Assembly (NCBI RefSeq): GCF_025971945.1
Contig: NZ_JAPDHW010000001.1
Span: forward strand, 372,001 to 436,000
Source of the DNA: Chryseobacterium kimseyorum
Lineage (GTDB): Bacteria; Bacteroidota; Bacteroidia; Flavobacteriales; Weeksellaceae
Direction of reading: 5' to 3'
DNA: 64,000 nt
The notes under the pieces were generated by a model. The model had not been told where the DNA came from. It saw nothing but the letters and a program-made list of their open reading frames with translations, and did not search any database. Positions within the stretch are counted from its first letter, which is position 1. Every line of letters starts with the position of its first letter. Of this stretch, positions 9,510 through 18,095 are shown piece after piece. The position numbers and the translations under genes were made by a program.

Positions 9510-9591
9510 TATAAGCAGATTCACTAATAATCAATATCTATAAGTGTATCTCCTTATAATTTTCACATATAAGTATTTATGCTTATATTTG
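9510..9591 (+). promoter_or_regulatory. Tandem operator-like units and -7 box upstream of satD
   Basis: TATAAG occurs at 9510, 9539 and 9568, exactly 29 bases apart. The last two are each followed after eight bases by the inverse CTTATA (9553 and 9582, again 29 apart). This gives two similar inverted-repeat units, TATAAG-N8-CTTATA, in tandem. The second overlaps the -7 box TATATTTG (9584-9591), which ends only four bases before the ATG. A repressor bound here would block transcription. The regions 9261-9509 hold only AT-rich DNA plus the divergent promoter. Confidence 0.55.
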
Positions 9592-9595
9592 CAAA

Positions 9596-10201
9596 ATGAT
9601 AGCGGTCATCACCGGTGATATTATAAATTCGCAACATGCAGACACTGAAGTTTGGATTACCAAACTAAAAAATCTTCTTGAAAAGTGGGGAAGTGCTCCA
9701 CAGACGTGGGAAATCTACAGAGGAGATGAGTTTCAGTTCAAATGCAGTATAGATGATGTTTTCTGGCGTTTTCTAGCCATTAAATCTCTTATCAGAAGTC
9801 AGGAAAATTTAGACGTAAGAATAGCCATTGGCATCGGTGAGGAAAATTTCTCATCCGAAAAAATTACCGAATCCAACGGTACTGCCTATGTCAACTCTGG
9901 TAGATTATTAAATGATCTTAAAAGTGACGGTCACACGGTTTCTATTAAAACTTCCAACGATTCTCTGGATAGAGATCTCAATATTTTACTTAAATGGTCT
10001 TCGAAAGATTTTGATAGCTGGACGATGGCTACTGCCGAAATCATCCATGAGATGATTATGAATAATGATATTACCCAGGAAGATCTGGCCAAGAAATTTA
10101 CTATCTCACAATCATCGGTAAGCCAAAGACTCAAGCGTGCAAACTACGATCTTATCGTAGAAACCAATCAATATTTTAGAAAGAAAATTTCAGAACTGTA
10201 A
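9596..10201 (+). CDS. SatD family protein with C-terminal helix-turn-helix
   Basis: The 201-residue protein starts MIAVITGDIINS, the SatD family opening, and has a conserved YRGDEFQF segment near residue 41. Residues about 159-181 (TQEDLAKKFTISQSSVSQRLKR) form a helix-turn-helix, so it may bind DNA. The role of SatD is not established; the name comes from a streptococcal secretion and acid tolerance operon. The ATG lies four bases after a TATATTTG box, so the mRNA may be leaderless. The stop is one base before the DUF3307 ATG, so the two genes are coupled. Autoregulation through the tandem sites upstream is inference. Confidence 0.8.
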   Translation: MIAVITGDIINSQHADTEVWITKLKNLLEKWGSAPQTWEIYRGDEFQFKCSIDDVFWRFLAIKSLIRSQENLDVRIAIGIGEENFSSEKITESNGTAYVNSGRLLNDLKSDGHTVSIKTSNDSLDRDLNILLKWSSKDFDSWTMATAEIIHEMIMNNDITQEDLAKKFTISQSSVSQRLKRANYDLIVETNQYFRKKISEL

Positions 10202-10202
10202 C

Positions 10203-10898
10203 ATGATTTTTATATTACTCATATTGGCACATCTACTCGGAGACTTTGTTCTCCAGCCAAACGCTTGGGTTGTTGATAAAGAAAGTAAAAAACTGAAAAG
10301 CAAATATTTGTATCTTCATGTTCTGATTCATACTGTTTTAAGTTTTATTTTTCTCTGGAATCTGGAACTGTGGTGGGTTGCGGCTTTGGTTGGAATAAGC
10401 CACTTCATCATTGACGCTGCTAAACTCAGTTTTCAGAATATTAAGACTAAAAAGAGATGGTTTTTTATCGATCAGATTCTTCATATTGGAGTAATTGCAG
10501 GAGTATCTTTTTATTTTAATGAGTTTAATTTTGAATTTTTAAAAACTCAGAACTTCCTAAAAATAGTGATGGCGATAGTGTTTTTGTCATCTCCATCATC
10601 CATTATCATTAAAACATTACTGTCTTCCTGGACACCTGCTCCGGAGACGCAGACCGGAATACAAACTGAATCTTTATCCAGTGCCGGAAAATATATAGGA
10701 ATTTTAGAACGTTTGCTGGTTTTCACTTTTATTACCGTGAATCACTGGGAAGGCGTTGGTTTTATGGTCGCTGCAAAATCTGTTTTCAGATTCAGCGATC
10801 TTGCACAGGCAAAACAGAGAAAGCTGACAGAATATGTGCTCATCGGCACATTACTTAGCTTTGGAATGGCCGTTTTAACAGGAATTTTAATTAAATAA
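10203..10898 (+). CDS. DUF3307 family membrane protein
   Basis: A 231-residue integral membrane protein with about six to seven hydrophobic segments. The N-terminal LLAHLLGDFVLQP motif and the HFIIDAAKL segment are typical of DUF3307. The gene starts two bases after the satD stop. The SatD-DUF3307 pair recurs in Bacteroidetes, which suggests a joint function, perhaps a membrane effector with a cytoplasmic regulator. No catalytic residues can be named. Confidence 0.8.
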   Translation: MIFILLILAHLLGDFVLQPNAWVVDKESKKLKSKYLYLHVLIHTVLSFIFLWNLELWWVAALVGISHFIIDAAKLSFQNIKTKKRWFFIDQILHIGVIAGVSFYFNEFNFEFLKTQNFLKIVMAIVFLSSPSSIIIKTLLSSWTPAPETQTGIQTESLSSAGKYIGILERLLVFTFITVNHWEGVGFMVAAKSVFRFSDLAQAKQRKLTEYVLIGTLLSFGMAVLTGILIK

Positions 10899-10932
10899 TA
10901 TAAATAAATCTAACTAATAAGACATTTAGAAA

Positions 10933-11652
10933 ATGGAAAAGAAAGAAATGTTGTACGAAGGGAAAGCAAAACAAGTATTTGCTACCGATGATCCTGATCA
11001 AGTAGTCGTTCGTTTCAAAGATGACGCTACAGCATTTAATGCTCAAAAAAGAGGATCTGTAGATTTGAAAGGTGAAATGAACAACGCCATCACCACTCTT
11101 ATTTTTGAATATTTAAATGAAAAAGGGATTAAAACTCATTTCATTAAACAATTGGACGAGAGAGAGCAATTGGTAAAAAAAGTATCTATCATTCCTTTGG
11201 AAATGGTGGTAAGAAACTATTCTGCGGGAAGTATGGCTCAAAGATTAGGAGTGGAAGAAGGAATTAAATCTCCGGTAACAATCTTCGACATCTGCTACAA
11301 AAAAGACGAATTGGGAGATCCACTTATCAACGATCACCATGCAGTTTTCTTAGGTGCAGCTACCTACGAAGAGCTTGATGAAATGTATGAACTAACTTCT
11401 GATATCAATGAAATTTTGATCGATTTATTCGATAAAATGAATATTATTTTAGTTGATTTCAAAATCGAACTGGGTAAAACTTCTGACGGTGAAATCATCC
11501 TGGCAGACGAAATTTCTCCGGATACCTGCAGACTTTGGGACAAGGATACGATGAAGAAACTGGATAAAGACAGATTCAGAAGAGATCTTGGTGAAGTAAC
11601 AGAAGCTTACGTTGAGATCTACAACAGATTGAAAACTTTACTTAACAAGTAA
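10933..11652 (+). CDS. purC: SAICAR synthetase (purine synthesis)
   Basis: Phosphoribosylaminoimidazole-succinocarboxamide synthase joins aspartate to CAIR using ATP. The 239-residue protein opens with the nucleotide-binding strand [10 protein letters not shown] and contains [15 protein letters not shown] and [12 protein letters not shown], both diagnostic. Length is normal for the single-domain bacterial enzyme. It is followed after 85 bases by purF, so the pair forms a purine gene cluster, with a structured repeat between the two. It may share the satD transcript because only 34 bases separate it from DUF3307. Confidence 0.97.
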   Translation: MEKKEMLYEGKAKQVFATDDPDQVVVRFKDDATAFNAQKRGSVDLKGEMNNAITTLIFEYLNEKGIKTHFIKQLDEREQLVKKVSIIPLEMVVRNYSAGSMAQRLGVEEGIKSPVTIFDICYKKDELGDPLINDHHAVFLGAATYEELDEMYELTSDINEILIDLFDKMNIILVDFKIELGKTSDGEIILADEISPDTCRLWDKDTMKKLDKDRFRRDLGEVTEAYVEIYNRLKTLLNK

Positions 11653-11659
11653 CTATGCT

Positions 11660-11720
11660 GGGTGTTGGATGTTGAAGGTGTGATGATTTTCACCCAACAC
11701 CCGACATCTGACATCCAACA
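11660..11720. repeat. Palindromic repeat between purC and purF
   Basis: GGGTGTTGG (11660-11668) pairs with CCAACACCC (11694-11702), and TGTTGGATGT (11663-11672) pairs with ACATCCAACA (11711-11720). The left arms share TGTTGG, so the hairpins exclude each other. Sequence resembles the GATGTTGG-type repeat at 4841-4900. No T-run follows either stem. Confidence 0.5.
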
Positions 11721-11737
11721 AATTTAGAAAAATAGAA

Positions 11738-13237
11738 ATGAAAAGTTTAGACATTCATAAAAGTGAATATTTAAAACAGTTTGAGACTCAAACCTACGGA
11801 CGTAATCTTTTCAGAACGCAGGAAGAAGAAAGGCTGGATGCTCCCAATGAGGAGTGCGGTATCTTCGGAATGTACTCAGACAATGATCTCGATACGTTTT
11901 CTCTTTCACAGTTCGGGCTTTTTGCATTGCAGCACAGAGGTCAGGAAGCTTGTGGTATTTCTGTTCTTAAAGACGGAAAAATCACCAATATGAAAGATGA
12001 AGGATTGGTTTTAGACGTTTATAAAGAGATCCCAGATCCTGAAACTTTTATGGGAAATTCTGCAATCGGTCACACCCGTTACACGACTGCAGGAGACAAA
12101 AAGAAATATAATTTTCAGCCATTTTTTGCCAAAAACGAATATGACCAGATTATACTTTCTATCGCTCACAACGGTAACTTAACCAATGCGAGAGAATTAA
12201 AAACAGAATTGGAAGCTGAAGGTGTAGTTTTCAGAGCTACTTCAGATTCTGAGGTTATTTTGAGATTAATTCAAAAAAATCTTGATTTAGGTCTTCGTGG
12301 AGCCATTAAAGCAACCATGGAAAAAATTGAAGGAGCATATTCTGTAGTTGGTATGACGAGAAATAAATTCTTCGCATTCCGAGATTTCAACGGAATCAGA
12401 CCTCTGGTTTTGGGTGCAGTGGACGAAAAAACTTATGTGGTAGCTTCGGAATCTGTAGCGTTAGACGCTGTTGGAGCTCAATATGTGCGTGACATTCTTC
12501 CGGGAGAAATTATTTACACCAACGAAAATGAGCCCGGAAAACTGAATTCATACATGGTAAATGAAGAAAAAGGAAAGCAGAGAATCTGTTCATTTGAATA
12601 TATCTACTTCGCAAGACCCGATTCTACACTAGAAAACATCAACGTGTACGAAATCAGAGAAAAATCTGGTGAGAAAATCTGGGAACAGGCTCCTGTAGAA
12701 GCTGATATTGTGATTGGCGTTCCGGATTCTGGAGTTCCGGCTGCGATTGGTTTTTCTAAAGCTTCGGGAATTCCTTTCCGTCCTGTTTTGATTAAAAACA
12801 GATATATTGGAAGAAGTTTCATCGTTCCGACTCAGGAAATGAGAGAAAGAGTGGTTAACCTTAAACTGAACCCGATTATTTCCGAGATCAAAGGTAAGAG
12901 AGTTGTTATTATCGACGATTCAATCGTTCGTGGAACAACTTCTAAACGTTTGGTTAAAATTTTGAAAGAAGCGGGTGTAAAGGAAATTCACTTCAGAAGT
13001 GTTTCTCCACCGATCATTGCACCATGTTACTTAGGAATTGATACACCGTCAAAAGACGATTTGATATCCGCAAATATGTCTACTGAACAGCTGAGAGATT
13101 ATCTTGGTGTAGATTCATTAGAATTTTTGAGCACAGAAAATTTAAAGGTAATCTTAGGTTCTTCTAATCATTGTTTCGGATGCTTCACAGAAGAATATCC
13201 TGTTGCAAAAGGCGAAGAGATTGAATTATTCAGCTAA
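11738..13237 (+). CDS. purF: Amidophosphoribosyltransferase
   Basis: Catalyses the first committed step of purine synthesis, moving glutamine nitrogen onto PRPP. The 499-residue protein has a 39-residue N-terminal extension before Cys40 (EECGIFGM), the likely N-terminal nucleophile after propeptide cleavage. The C-half has the PRPP loop VVIIDDSIVRGTTS. Cysteines in RICSFEYIYFARPDS, IIAPCYLGIDT and NHCFGCFTEEYP match the four [4Fe-4S] ligands of the Bacillus-type enzyme. So this is the propeptide and iron-sulfur class, not the E. coli type. The gene ends with a strong terminator. Confidence 0.97.
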   Translation: MKSLDIHKSEYLKQFETQTYGRNLFRTQEEERLDAPNEECGIFGMYSDNDLDTFSLSQFGLFALQHRGQEACGISVLKDGKITNMKDEGLVLDVYKEIPDPETFMGNSAIGHTRYTTAGDKKKYNFQPFFAKNEYDQIILSIAHNGNLTNARELKTELEAEGVVFRATSDSEVILRLIQKNLDLGLRGAIKATMEKIEGAYSVVGMTRNKFFAFRDFNGIRPLVLGAVDEKTYVVASESVALDAVGAQYVRDILPGEIIYTNENEPGKLNSYMVNEEKGKQRICSFEYIYFARPDSTLENINVYEIREKSGEKIWEQAPVEADIVIGVPDSGVPAAIGFSKASGIPFRPVLIKNRYIGRSFIVPTQEMRERVVNLKLNPIISEIKGKRVVIIDDSIVRGTTSKRLVKILKEAGVKEIHFRSVSPPIIAPCYLGIDTPSKDDLISANMSTEQLRDYLGVDSLEFLSTENLKVILGSSNHCFGCFTEEYPVAKGEEIELFS

Positions 13238-13257
13238 ATTTTTAATAAATTAAAAAT

Positions 13258-13293
13258 AAAAAAGGTCAGGCTTACATTAAGTCTGACCTTTTT
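13258..13293 (+). terminator. Terminator of purF
   Basis: AAAGGTCAGGCTT (13261-13273) pairs with AAGTCTGACCTTT (13279-13291), one G-U, five-base loop, with T-rich tail. It is 20 bases past the stop. Confidence 0.75.
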
Positions 13294-13403
13294 ATATGAA
13301 AGCGTTAGGGAATATTTAAATTTAAAAATAAACACACTGTAAACTTTTACAAAATTTTTAACCAATCTACCACGATTAAAAAAATAAGAATGTCTTTAAA
13401 TAA

Positions 13404-13436
13404 AAATGTCAGACTTAATTGCTAAGTCTGACATTT
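13404..13436 (-). terminator. Terminator of the porin-like gene
   Basis: A perfect 14-bp stem: AAATGTCAGACTTA (13404-13417) and its complement (13423-13436), loop of five bases; on the minus strand the 3' arm runs into TTTTTA. Its core (GTCAGACTTA) is almost the same as the purF terminator, so the two may share an origin. Confidence 0.7.
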
Positions 13437-13465
13437 CTTATTGAAATAAAATTTGTTTAAAATTC

Positions 13466-14125
13466 TTAGAATTTATAAGCTAAACCTACTTGGAAAACAT
13501 TGTTTCTAATAGCGTCAGAACCATTTGGTCTGTCTTTAGCAATATCGGTAACACCGGCAACATATCTTGCAGTAAGACCTAAATTATCCGTGAAGTAATA
13601 TCCTGCACCTAAACCTATACCCACATTGAAGGTATTCAATTGATCTTTATAATCTCCCGTAGTATTTAAAGGATCATTGTTGCTTTCGTTTTTCAATTTA
13701 TTTTTAGCACTAACTAGGAAACCGAATTCTGGACCTGCCTCCACATATAAATTAGGAATAAAATTATATTGGAACATTACAGGAACTGCAACATAATCTA
13801 AATGTCTAGCGTAAGAAATTCTATCGTTTGAAATTGGAGCTCTGTAATCGTACTTGTCACCATACTGTGTATAAATAACCTCCGGCTGGATGCTGAACGA
13901 TTCAGCTACTGGAATAGTTGCAAACACACCTGCGTTAAAACCAATTTTTGAACCTTGATCTTCTAATGATCCATCATCTGATAATGAAGATACGTTCATA
14001 CCACCTTTAATACCGAATCTTACATCTGATGAGGACATTGATCTAGTTGTAGTAGTGGTCGTTGTTGTCTGAGCGAATGCTAATGAACCTGCAGTTACTG
14101 CTAGTCCTAAAATTAACTTTTTCAT
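13466..14125 (-). CDS. Outer membrane beta-barrel (porin family) protein
   Basis: The 219-residue protein begins with a signal peptide (MKKLILGLAVTAGSLAFAQ) followed by a Thr-rich stretch of eight threonines. The mature part has an opening strand RFGIKGGMNVSSL, alternating amphipathic strands and a C-terminal strand ending in Phe (FQVGLAYKF), the usual barrel-assembly signal. This fits the small outer-membrane barrel family (about eight strands) common in Flavobacteriia. Transported substrate, if any, cannot be told. The gene is monocistronic and has a strong terminator. Confidence 0.85.
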   Translation of the reverse strand: MKKLILGLAVTAGSLAFAQTTTTTTTTRSMSSSDVRFGIKGGMNVSSLSDDGSLEDQGSKIGFNAGVFATIPVAESFSIQPEVIYTQYGDKYDYRAPISNDRISYARHLDYVAVPVMFQYNFIPNLYVEAGPEFGFLVSAKNKLKNESNNDPLNTTGDYKDQLNTFNVGIGLGAGYYFTDNLGLTARYVAGVTDIAKDRPNGSDAIRNNVFQVGLAYKF

Positions 14126-14351
14126 AACTTTAAATTTTTAATATTTACTATTTTTCTATTTTAAATTTCTGTCAATTTTCATTTTGACGAGTGGTATCTT
14201 TCAAATTGTCTGCCAAAACTCAAATTATAGGTTACTGATCAATATGACAGATATCATTAAATAGAAAATATAATATTAAATTACTGAAATACAACGCTTT
14301 ATATTGTAGATATAAATAATATGCAACAAATAGCATTTGCATAAAAATGAT

Positions 14352-15398
14352 CTAAAAATTACTCAGATTTTTATAATAATTTAAAGCTTTTTGAATGTTT
14401 TCTGTGGTGCACTGGTGATCAAAAATACAGGAACCAATTCCTGAAAGTAGGGAAAAATTGATTTTTGCATCTTCATTTTTCTTATCATTGAGTAATAAGG
14501 TAAAAATTTCTTCATCATTAAACTCAGTCAGATCAATGAATGAATAATATTTTTGAATGTTTTCTACAATTACTTCTGAATCTTCTTTCGAAATCAAACC
14601 TTCTAAATAAGATAAGTGACTTTCGCAAATCATTCCCAGCGCCACAGCTTCACCGTGAAGTATAGGATTTTCTTTTTCCAAACATAAACTTTCTATGGCA
14701 TGGCCAATAGTATGACCAAAGTTCAGGGTTTTTCTTACATTTTTCTCATGAAAATCAAGATCTACAACCTGCTGTTTGATATCCATTGAGGTTTGAATGT
14801 GTGGTAAAACACCAACCACATCCAATTTCTGTAACTGAATTAAATTTTCCCAATGACCTTTGTCTGCAATCAGGCCATGTTTCAGCATTTCGGCAAAACC
14901 ACTGCGAAGTTCTTTATAAGGAAGTGTCTCTAAAAACTGAGGATATACAAATATCTGCTCCGGAAAACTGAATGTACCCACCATATTTTTATAATGCATC
15001 AGATCGATCCCTGTTTTACCACCAATAGAAGCATCACACATCGATAGAAGAGTAGTTGGAATATTAATGAACTGAATTCCTCTCTTATAAGTGGAAGCAA
15101 TAAAACCACCCATATCGGTAATAACGCCTCCGCCAAGATTGATGATCAGAGCTTTCCTGTCAGCCTGCATCTCGGTTAAAATTTCCCATAAATGATTGAC
15201 CGTCTGAATATTTTTCATTTCCTCACCAGGCTCAACTTCCAGAATTTCGAAACTTATTTCAGTTTCTAAATTTCCCAAAAGTACAGGAAGACAATATTCA
15301 TGAGTGTTTTCGTCGACAAGAATAAAGATTTTGCTGAATGTATTTTCGGTGAGAAAAGTATTGAGTTGAGAAAAATTTTGGTCTAAAAAAGTAATCAT
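14352..15398 (-). CDS. aroB: 3-dehydroquinate synthase
   Basis: Second step of the shikimate pathway, converting DAHP to 3-dehydroquinate with NAD and a metal. The 348-residue protein has the NAD-binding NLGGGVITDMGGFIASTYKRG region, SIGGKTGID, the GFAEMLKHGLI helix and the HTIGHAIE and HGEAV motifs that give the metal ligands. Length matches the stand-alone bacterial enzyme. It is transcribed divergently from the pseudouridine synthase gene at 15501, with -7 boxes only about 33 bases apart. No other aromatic pathway genes are nearby. A weak ATGCAA hairpin at about 14323-14343 might end the transcript. Confidence 0.96.
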   Translation of the reverse strand: MITFLDQNFSQLNTFLTENTFSKIFILVDENTHEYCLPVLLGNLETEISFEILEVEPGEEMKNIQTVNHLWEILTEMQADRKALIINLGGGVITDMGGFIASTYKRGIQFINIPTTLLSMCDASIGGKTGIDLMHYKNMVGTFSFPEQIFVYPQFLETLPYKELRSGFAEMLKHGLIADKGHWENLIQLQKLDVVGVLPHIQTSMDIKQQVVDLDFHEKNVRKTLNFGHTIGHAIESLCLEKENPILHGEAVALGMICESHLSYLEGLISKEDSEVIVENIQKYYSFIDLTEFNDEEIFTLLLNDKKNEDAKINFSLLSGIGSCIFDHQCTTENIQKALNYYKNLSNF

Positions 15399-15437
15399 TT
15401 TTTGATTTTAAATTAAATTATTAAGCAAACAATTGTA

Positions 15438-15445
15438 CAAAGTTA
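15438..15445 (-). promoter_or_regulatory. -7 box of the aroB promoter (TAACTTTG)
   Basis: TAACTTTG on the minus strand, 40 bases before the aroB ATG. It diverges from the plus-strand box at 15479, so the two promoters overlap in their upstream parts. Confidence 0.5.
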
Positions 15446-15478
15446 TGATTCTTAATTTCTAACTCGTAACTAAATCAC

Positions 15479-15486
15479 TATCTTTG
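15479..15486 (+). promoter_or_regulatory. -7 box of the pseudouridine synthase promoter (TATCTTTG)
   Basis: TATCTTTG matches TAnnTTTG and ends 14 bases before the ATG at 15501, giving a very short leader. Confidence 0.5.
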
Positions 15487-15500
15487 CAAAAATATTTAGA

Positions 15501-16748
15501 ATGAGCAGAGACAATAATAATTCAGGAAGACCTAAAAAACCGAGATCTTCAACAAGAAATTCGGACAGTCCTCGCTCTCCTAAATCTGGAAATTCTTCAG
15601 ATTCAAAATCATTTAAAAAGCCATTTTCTAAAACTGGCGGAAGAAGTTTTGAGCCAAAAGATAGAAATGAAAACGGCCCATCAAAATTTGAGAAAAAGCC
15701 ATTCAGCAGAAGTGATAGAGATACAGACAGCTCTAAACCTTTTTCGAAACCTGATTCTAGGAGATCTGATACCAGCTATGAGAGTCGAATGGAAAAAAAA
15801 TATTCAAAAGCTGAGAAAGAACCATTTGTATCCCATGAAAGTGAAGAAAGATCAACTTTCAAAAAGACCAACTTCAAAAGAGGTGGTGATGGAAAAAACT
15901 TTGATACAAGAGGAAAATACGAAAGAGGAAGCTTAAAATACGGAAGAAGACCTGGCAGCGAAACTGACAGAGATGACGACAGAGCAAGATCTTTTGTACA
16001 GAAAAGAAGATTCAAGAAGGTTGAAAAAGATGTTCATAAAGATACAATTCGTCTTAATAAATACATCGCAAACTCAGGAATTTGCAGCAGGAGAGAAGCG
16101 GATGACTTGATCGTCCAAGGTTTGGTTGAAGTAAACGGAACCGTGGTTACCGAAATGGGTTACCAGGTTCAGAAAACGGATAAAGTAGTATTTGACGGAC
16201 AGGGTATTACACCTGAGAAGCCTGTTTATGTACTTTTAAACAAGCCAAAAGGATATATTTCTACAACGAAAGATGACAAAGCAAGAAAAACCGTAATGGA
16301 TTTGGTTGCCAATGCATCGCCATACAGACTTTTCCCGGTTGGAAGATTAGACCGTTCCACTACTGGAGTGATTCTTTTGACGAATGACGGTCACATGACC
16401 AAGAAGTTGACACATCCATCTTTTGATGCTAAAAAAATCTATCACGTAACTTTGGATAAGAAATTAACCAACGAAGACATGAAACTGATTATTGAAGGTA
16501 TCCGTCTGGAAGAAGGTATTGCTGTTGTAGATCAGATTTCTTTCATTGAAGGGAAACCGAGAAATGAGATTGGAATGGAAATCCATATCGGTTGGAACCG
16601 GGTGATCAGAAGAATTTTCCAAAGATTAGGATACGAGGTTGAGGCATTAGACAGAGTAATGTTTGCAGGAATGACTAAGAAAAATATTAAAAGAGGACAC
16701 TGGAGAATCCTTACAGATTTGGAGGTGAATAATCTAAAAATGCTTTAG
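15501..16748 (+). CDS. rRNA pseudouridine synthase (RsuA/RluB type) with long basic N-terminus
   Basis: Residues about 183-400 form the enzyme: an S4 RNA-binding domain (IRLNKYIANSGICSRREADDLI) then the RsuA/RluB/RluE catalytic domain with PVGRLDRSTTG, catalytic Asp284. It converts a uridine in rRNA to pseudouridine. The first about 175 residues are low-complexity Lys/Arg/Ser/Asp with repeated KPFSK/KPFSR-like motifs and are probably disordered and RNA-binding. Such extensions are known in Bacteroidetes members, so the start at 15501 is accepted; its -7 box lies just upstream. Which rRNA site is modified is not shown (RluB is most likely). Confidence 0.9.
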   Translation: MSRDNNNSGRPKKPRSSTRNSDSPRSPKSGNSSDSKSFKKPFSKTGGRSFEPKDRNENGPSKFEKKPFSRSDRDTDSSKPFSKPDSRRSDTSYESRMEKKYSKAEKEPFVSHESEERSTFKKTNFKRGGDGKNFDTRGKYERGSLKYGRRPGSETDRDDDRARSFVQKRRFKKVEKDVHKDTIRLNKYIANSGICSRREADDLIVQGLVEVNGTVVTEMGYQVQKTDKVVFDGQGITPEKPVYVLLNKPKGYISTTKDDKARKTVMDLVANASPYRLFPVGRLDRSTTGVILLTNDGHMTKKLTHPSFDAKKIYHVTLDKKLTNEDMKLIIEGIRLEEGIAVVDQISFIEGKPRNEIGMEIHIGWNRVIRRIFQRLGYEVEALDRVMFAGMTKKNIKRGHWRILTDLEVNNLKML

Positions 16749-16767
16749 AAAAAGCTTTTAGTTAAAA

Positions 16768-16802
16768 CAAAAAGACGCAAAATAAATTTTTGCGTCTTTT
16801 TT
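16768..16802. terminator. Bidirectional terminator between convergent genes
   Basis: AAAAGACGCAAAA and TTTTGCGTCTTTT form a long stem, with A-run and T-run on either side (16770-16800). It serves the pseudouridine synthase gene (+) and the TlpA-type gene (-). Confidence 0.8.
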
Positions 16803-16815
16803 ATTGCATTGAAAT

Positions 16816-17961
16816 TTATTTTAATTTGCTGATTAATAAAGAGGAAAGTTCTTTTTCAGAAATGTTTTTCGCGACAATATTACCATCTTTATCCAGCAAG
16901 TAGTTGGTAGGGAAGGAAGTGATTGTCCAGTCAGAAGATTGTTTTCCATCCTCGTCCCAATAGTTGTTCCATGGGATTTTAAATTTCTGAATAGTGATTT
17001 GAAGGTTGTTTTTATATTTCTTTTGATCAGTTGCAATTCCTACAATTTCAAAACCTTTTGATTTGTACTCAGAATAGAGTTGAACATAATTCGGCATTTG
17101 CTCAAGACACGGTTTACAGCTGCTGAACCAAAAATCTACCAGCGTATATTCAGCTTTCGGAAGTATAAATTCTGATGCAGGATTTTTAATATTTTTTATT
17201 TTTGAACCGGGGAATTTTTTGCCGATTTGAAAAACGCTTGCTTCTTTAATTGCCAGTCGCAGCGTTTCAGCCGTAGGTTTTGATTTTAAATCTGAGGATA
17301 AACGACTGAATATTTCATCATAAATTTTTGAGTAGCCATTTCTCTCAAATTTTTCTACCAATTTCCAAAGTGATACAAAAGAATTTGGATTGATCCTGAC
17401 GAAGTTTAAAAGAATTGAATCTTCCTTTACACTTAGCTTATTCTCTGAACTTGTATATTGATCCCAAAACTCCTGAGGAACTTTTTCTTTATCGGGAATT
17501 TGCTCATATTCTTTCTGAGAGGCTTTCATAAAAGCATCCTTTTCCTTATTGTGGTTTTCGAAATACTTTTGAAATTTTAAAACTTCAGTTTTAATCAAGG
17601 TTTCATCATTAGTGACTTCGAAATTCTGAGGTAGGTTTTCTTTACCGACAACAATATTTTTAGTCTTAGAATTAATGAAAAAAGTATCACTGTTATAAAA
17701 AGAATTTTCAGTAATTCTATCCGCAAAAATATAAGCATAAGGAATATCTGCAGTTTGACTGGGAATGACAAACTCAAACTTTCCGCTGTCTACCGCTGCA
17801 GAATCTCTCATTTGATTTCCATTGTAGTATTTATTATTAAAAGCATTGACCATCAAAAGTTTGTACTTCATCGGTCTGTAGCTTTTTCCTGAAACTTTTA
17901 TATTTTGACCGAAACAGATCACGTTGAGCAGAACAAAACTAGACAGGAGAATTTTTTTCAC
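16816..17961 (-). CDS. TlpA-type thioredoxin family protein, DUF4369-like N-domain
   Basis: Exported thiol-disulfide protein. From the GTG at 17961 it begins with a signal peptide (MKKILLSSFVLLNVICFGQ). The middle (about 25-240) resembles the DUF4369 domain found before AhpC/TSA domains in Bacteroidetes; the C-terminal 110 residues form a thioredoxin fold with SSCKPC (Cys282, Cys285) and a cis-proline in SFPTNYL. A longer frame from a TTG at 18018 exists, but a TAAATTTG -7 box (17983-17990) lies inside it, so the GTG start is preferred (381 residues). Likely role: reducing periplasmic disulfides, for example in cytochrome maturation or oxidative stress; partner unknown. Confidence 0.85.
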   Translation of the reverse strand: MKKILLSSFVLLNVICFGQNIKVSGKSYRPMKYKLLMVNAFNNKYYNGNQMRDSAAVDSGKFEFVIPSQTADIPYAYIFADRITENSFYNSDTFFINSKTKNIVVGKENLPQNFEVTNDETLIKTEVLKFQKYFENHNKEKDAFMKASQKEYEQIPDKEKVPQEFWDQYTSSENKLSVKEDSILLNFVRINPNSFVSLWKLVEKFERNGYSKIYDEIFSRLSSDLKSKPTAETLRLAIKEASVFQIGKKFPGSKIKNIKNPASEFILPKAEYTLVDFWFSSCKPCLEQMPNYVQLYSEYKSKGFEIVGIATDQKKYKNNLQITIQKFKIPWNNYWDEDGKQSSDWTITSFPTNYLLDKDGNIVAKNISEKELSSLLISKLK

Positions 17962-17982
17962 AGGTTTACGATTTAGTAAAAT

Positions 17983-17990
17983 CAAATTTA
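17983..17990 (-). promoter_or_regulatory. -7 box of the TlpA-type gene (TAAATTTG)
   Basis: TAAATTTG on the minus strand, 21 bases before the GTG at 17961. It decides the start, because the alternative TTG start lies upstream of it. Confidence 0.5.
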
Positions 17991-18035
17991 AAAGTATTTT
18001 TGATTTCGTAATCACCAAAAAATTATAATTTTTTC

Positions 18036-18072
18036 ACAAAAAAAGTTTTGAGCCCAAAAGATCCAAAACTTA
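18036..18072 (-). terminator. Terminator of pncA
   Basis: On the minus strand AAGTTTTG (18071-18064) and CAAAACTT (18050-18043) pair and are followed by TTTTTTG. It lies 25 bases past the pncA stop. Confidence 0.6.
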
Positions 18073-18095
18073 ATATTGAAAGTTAATTTTTAAGG

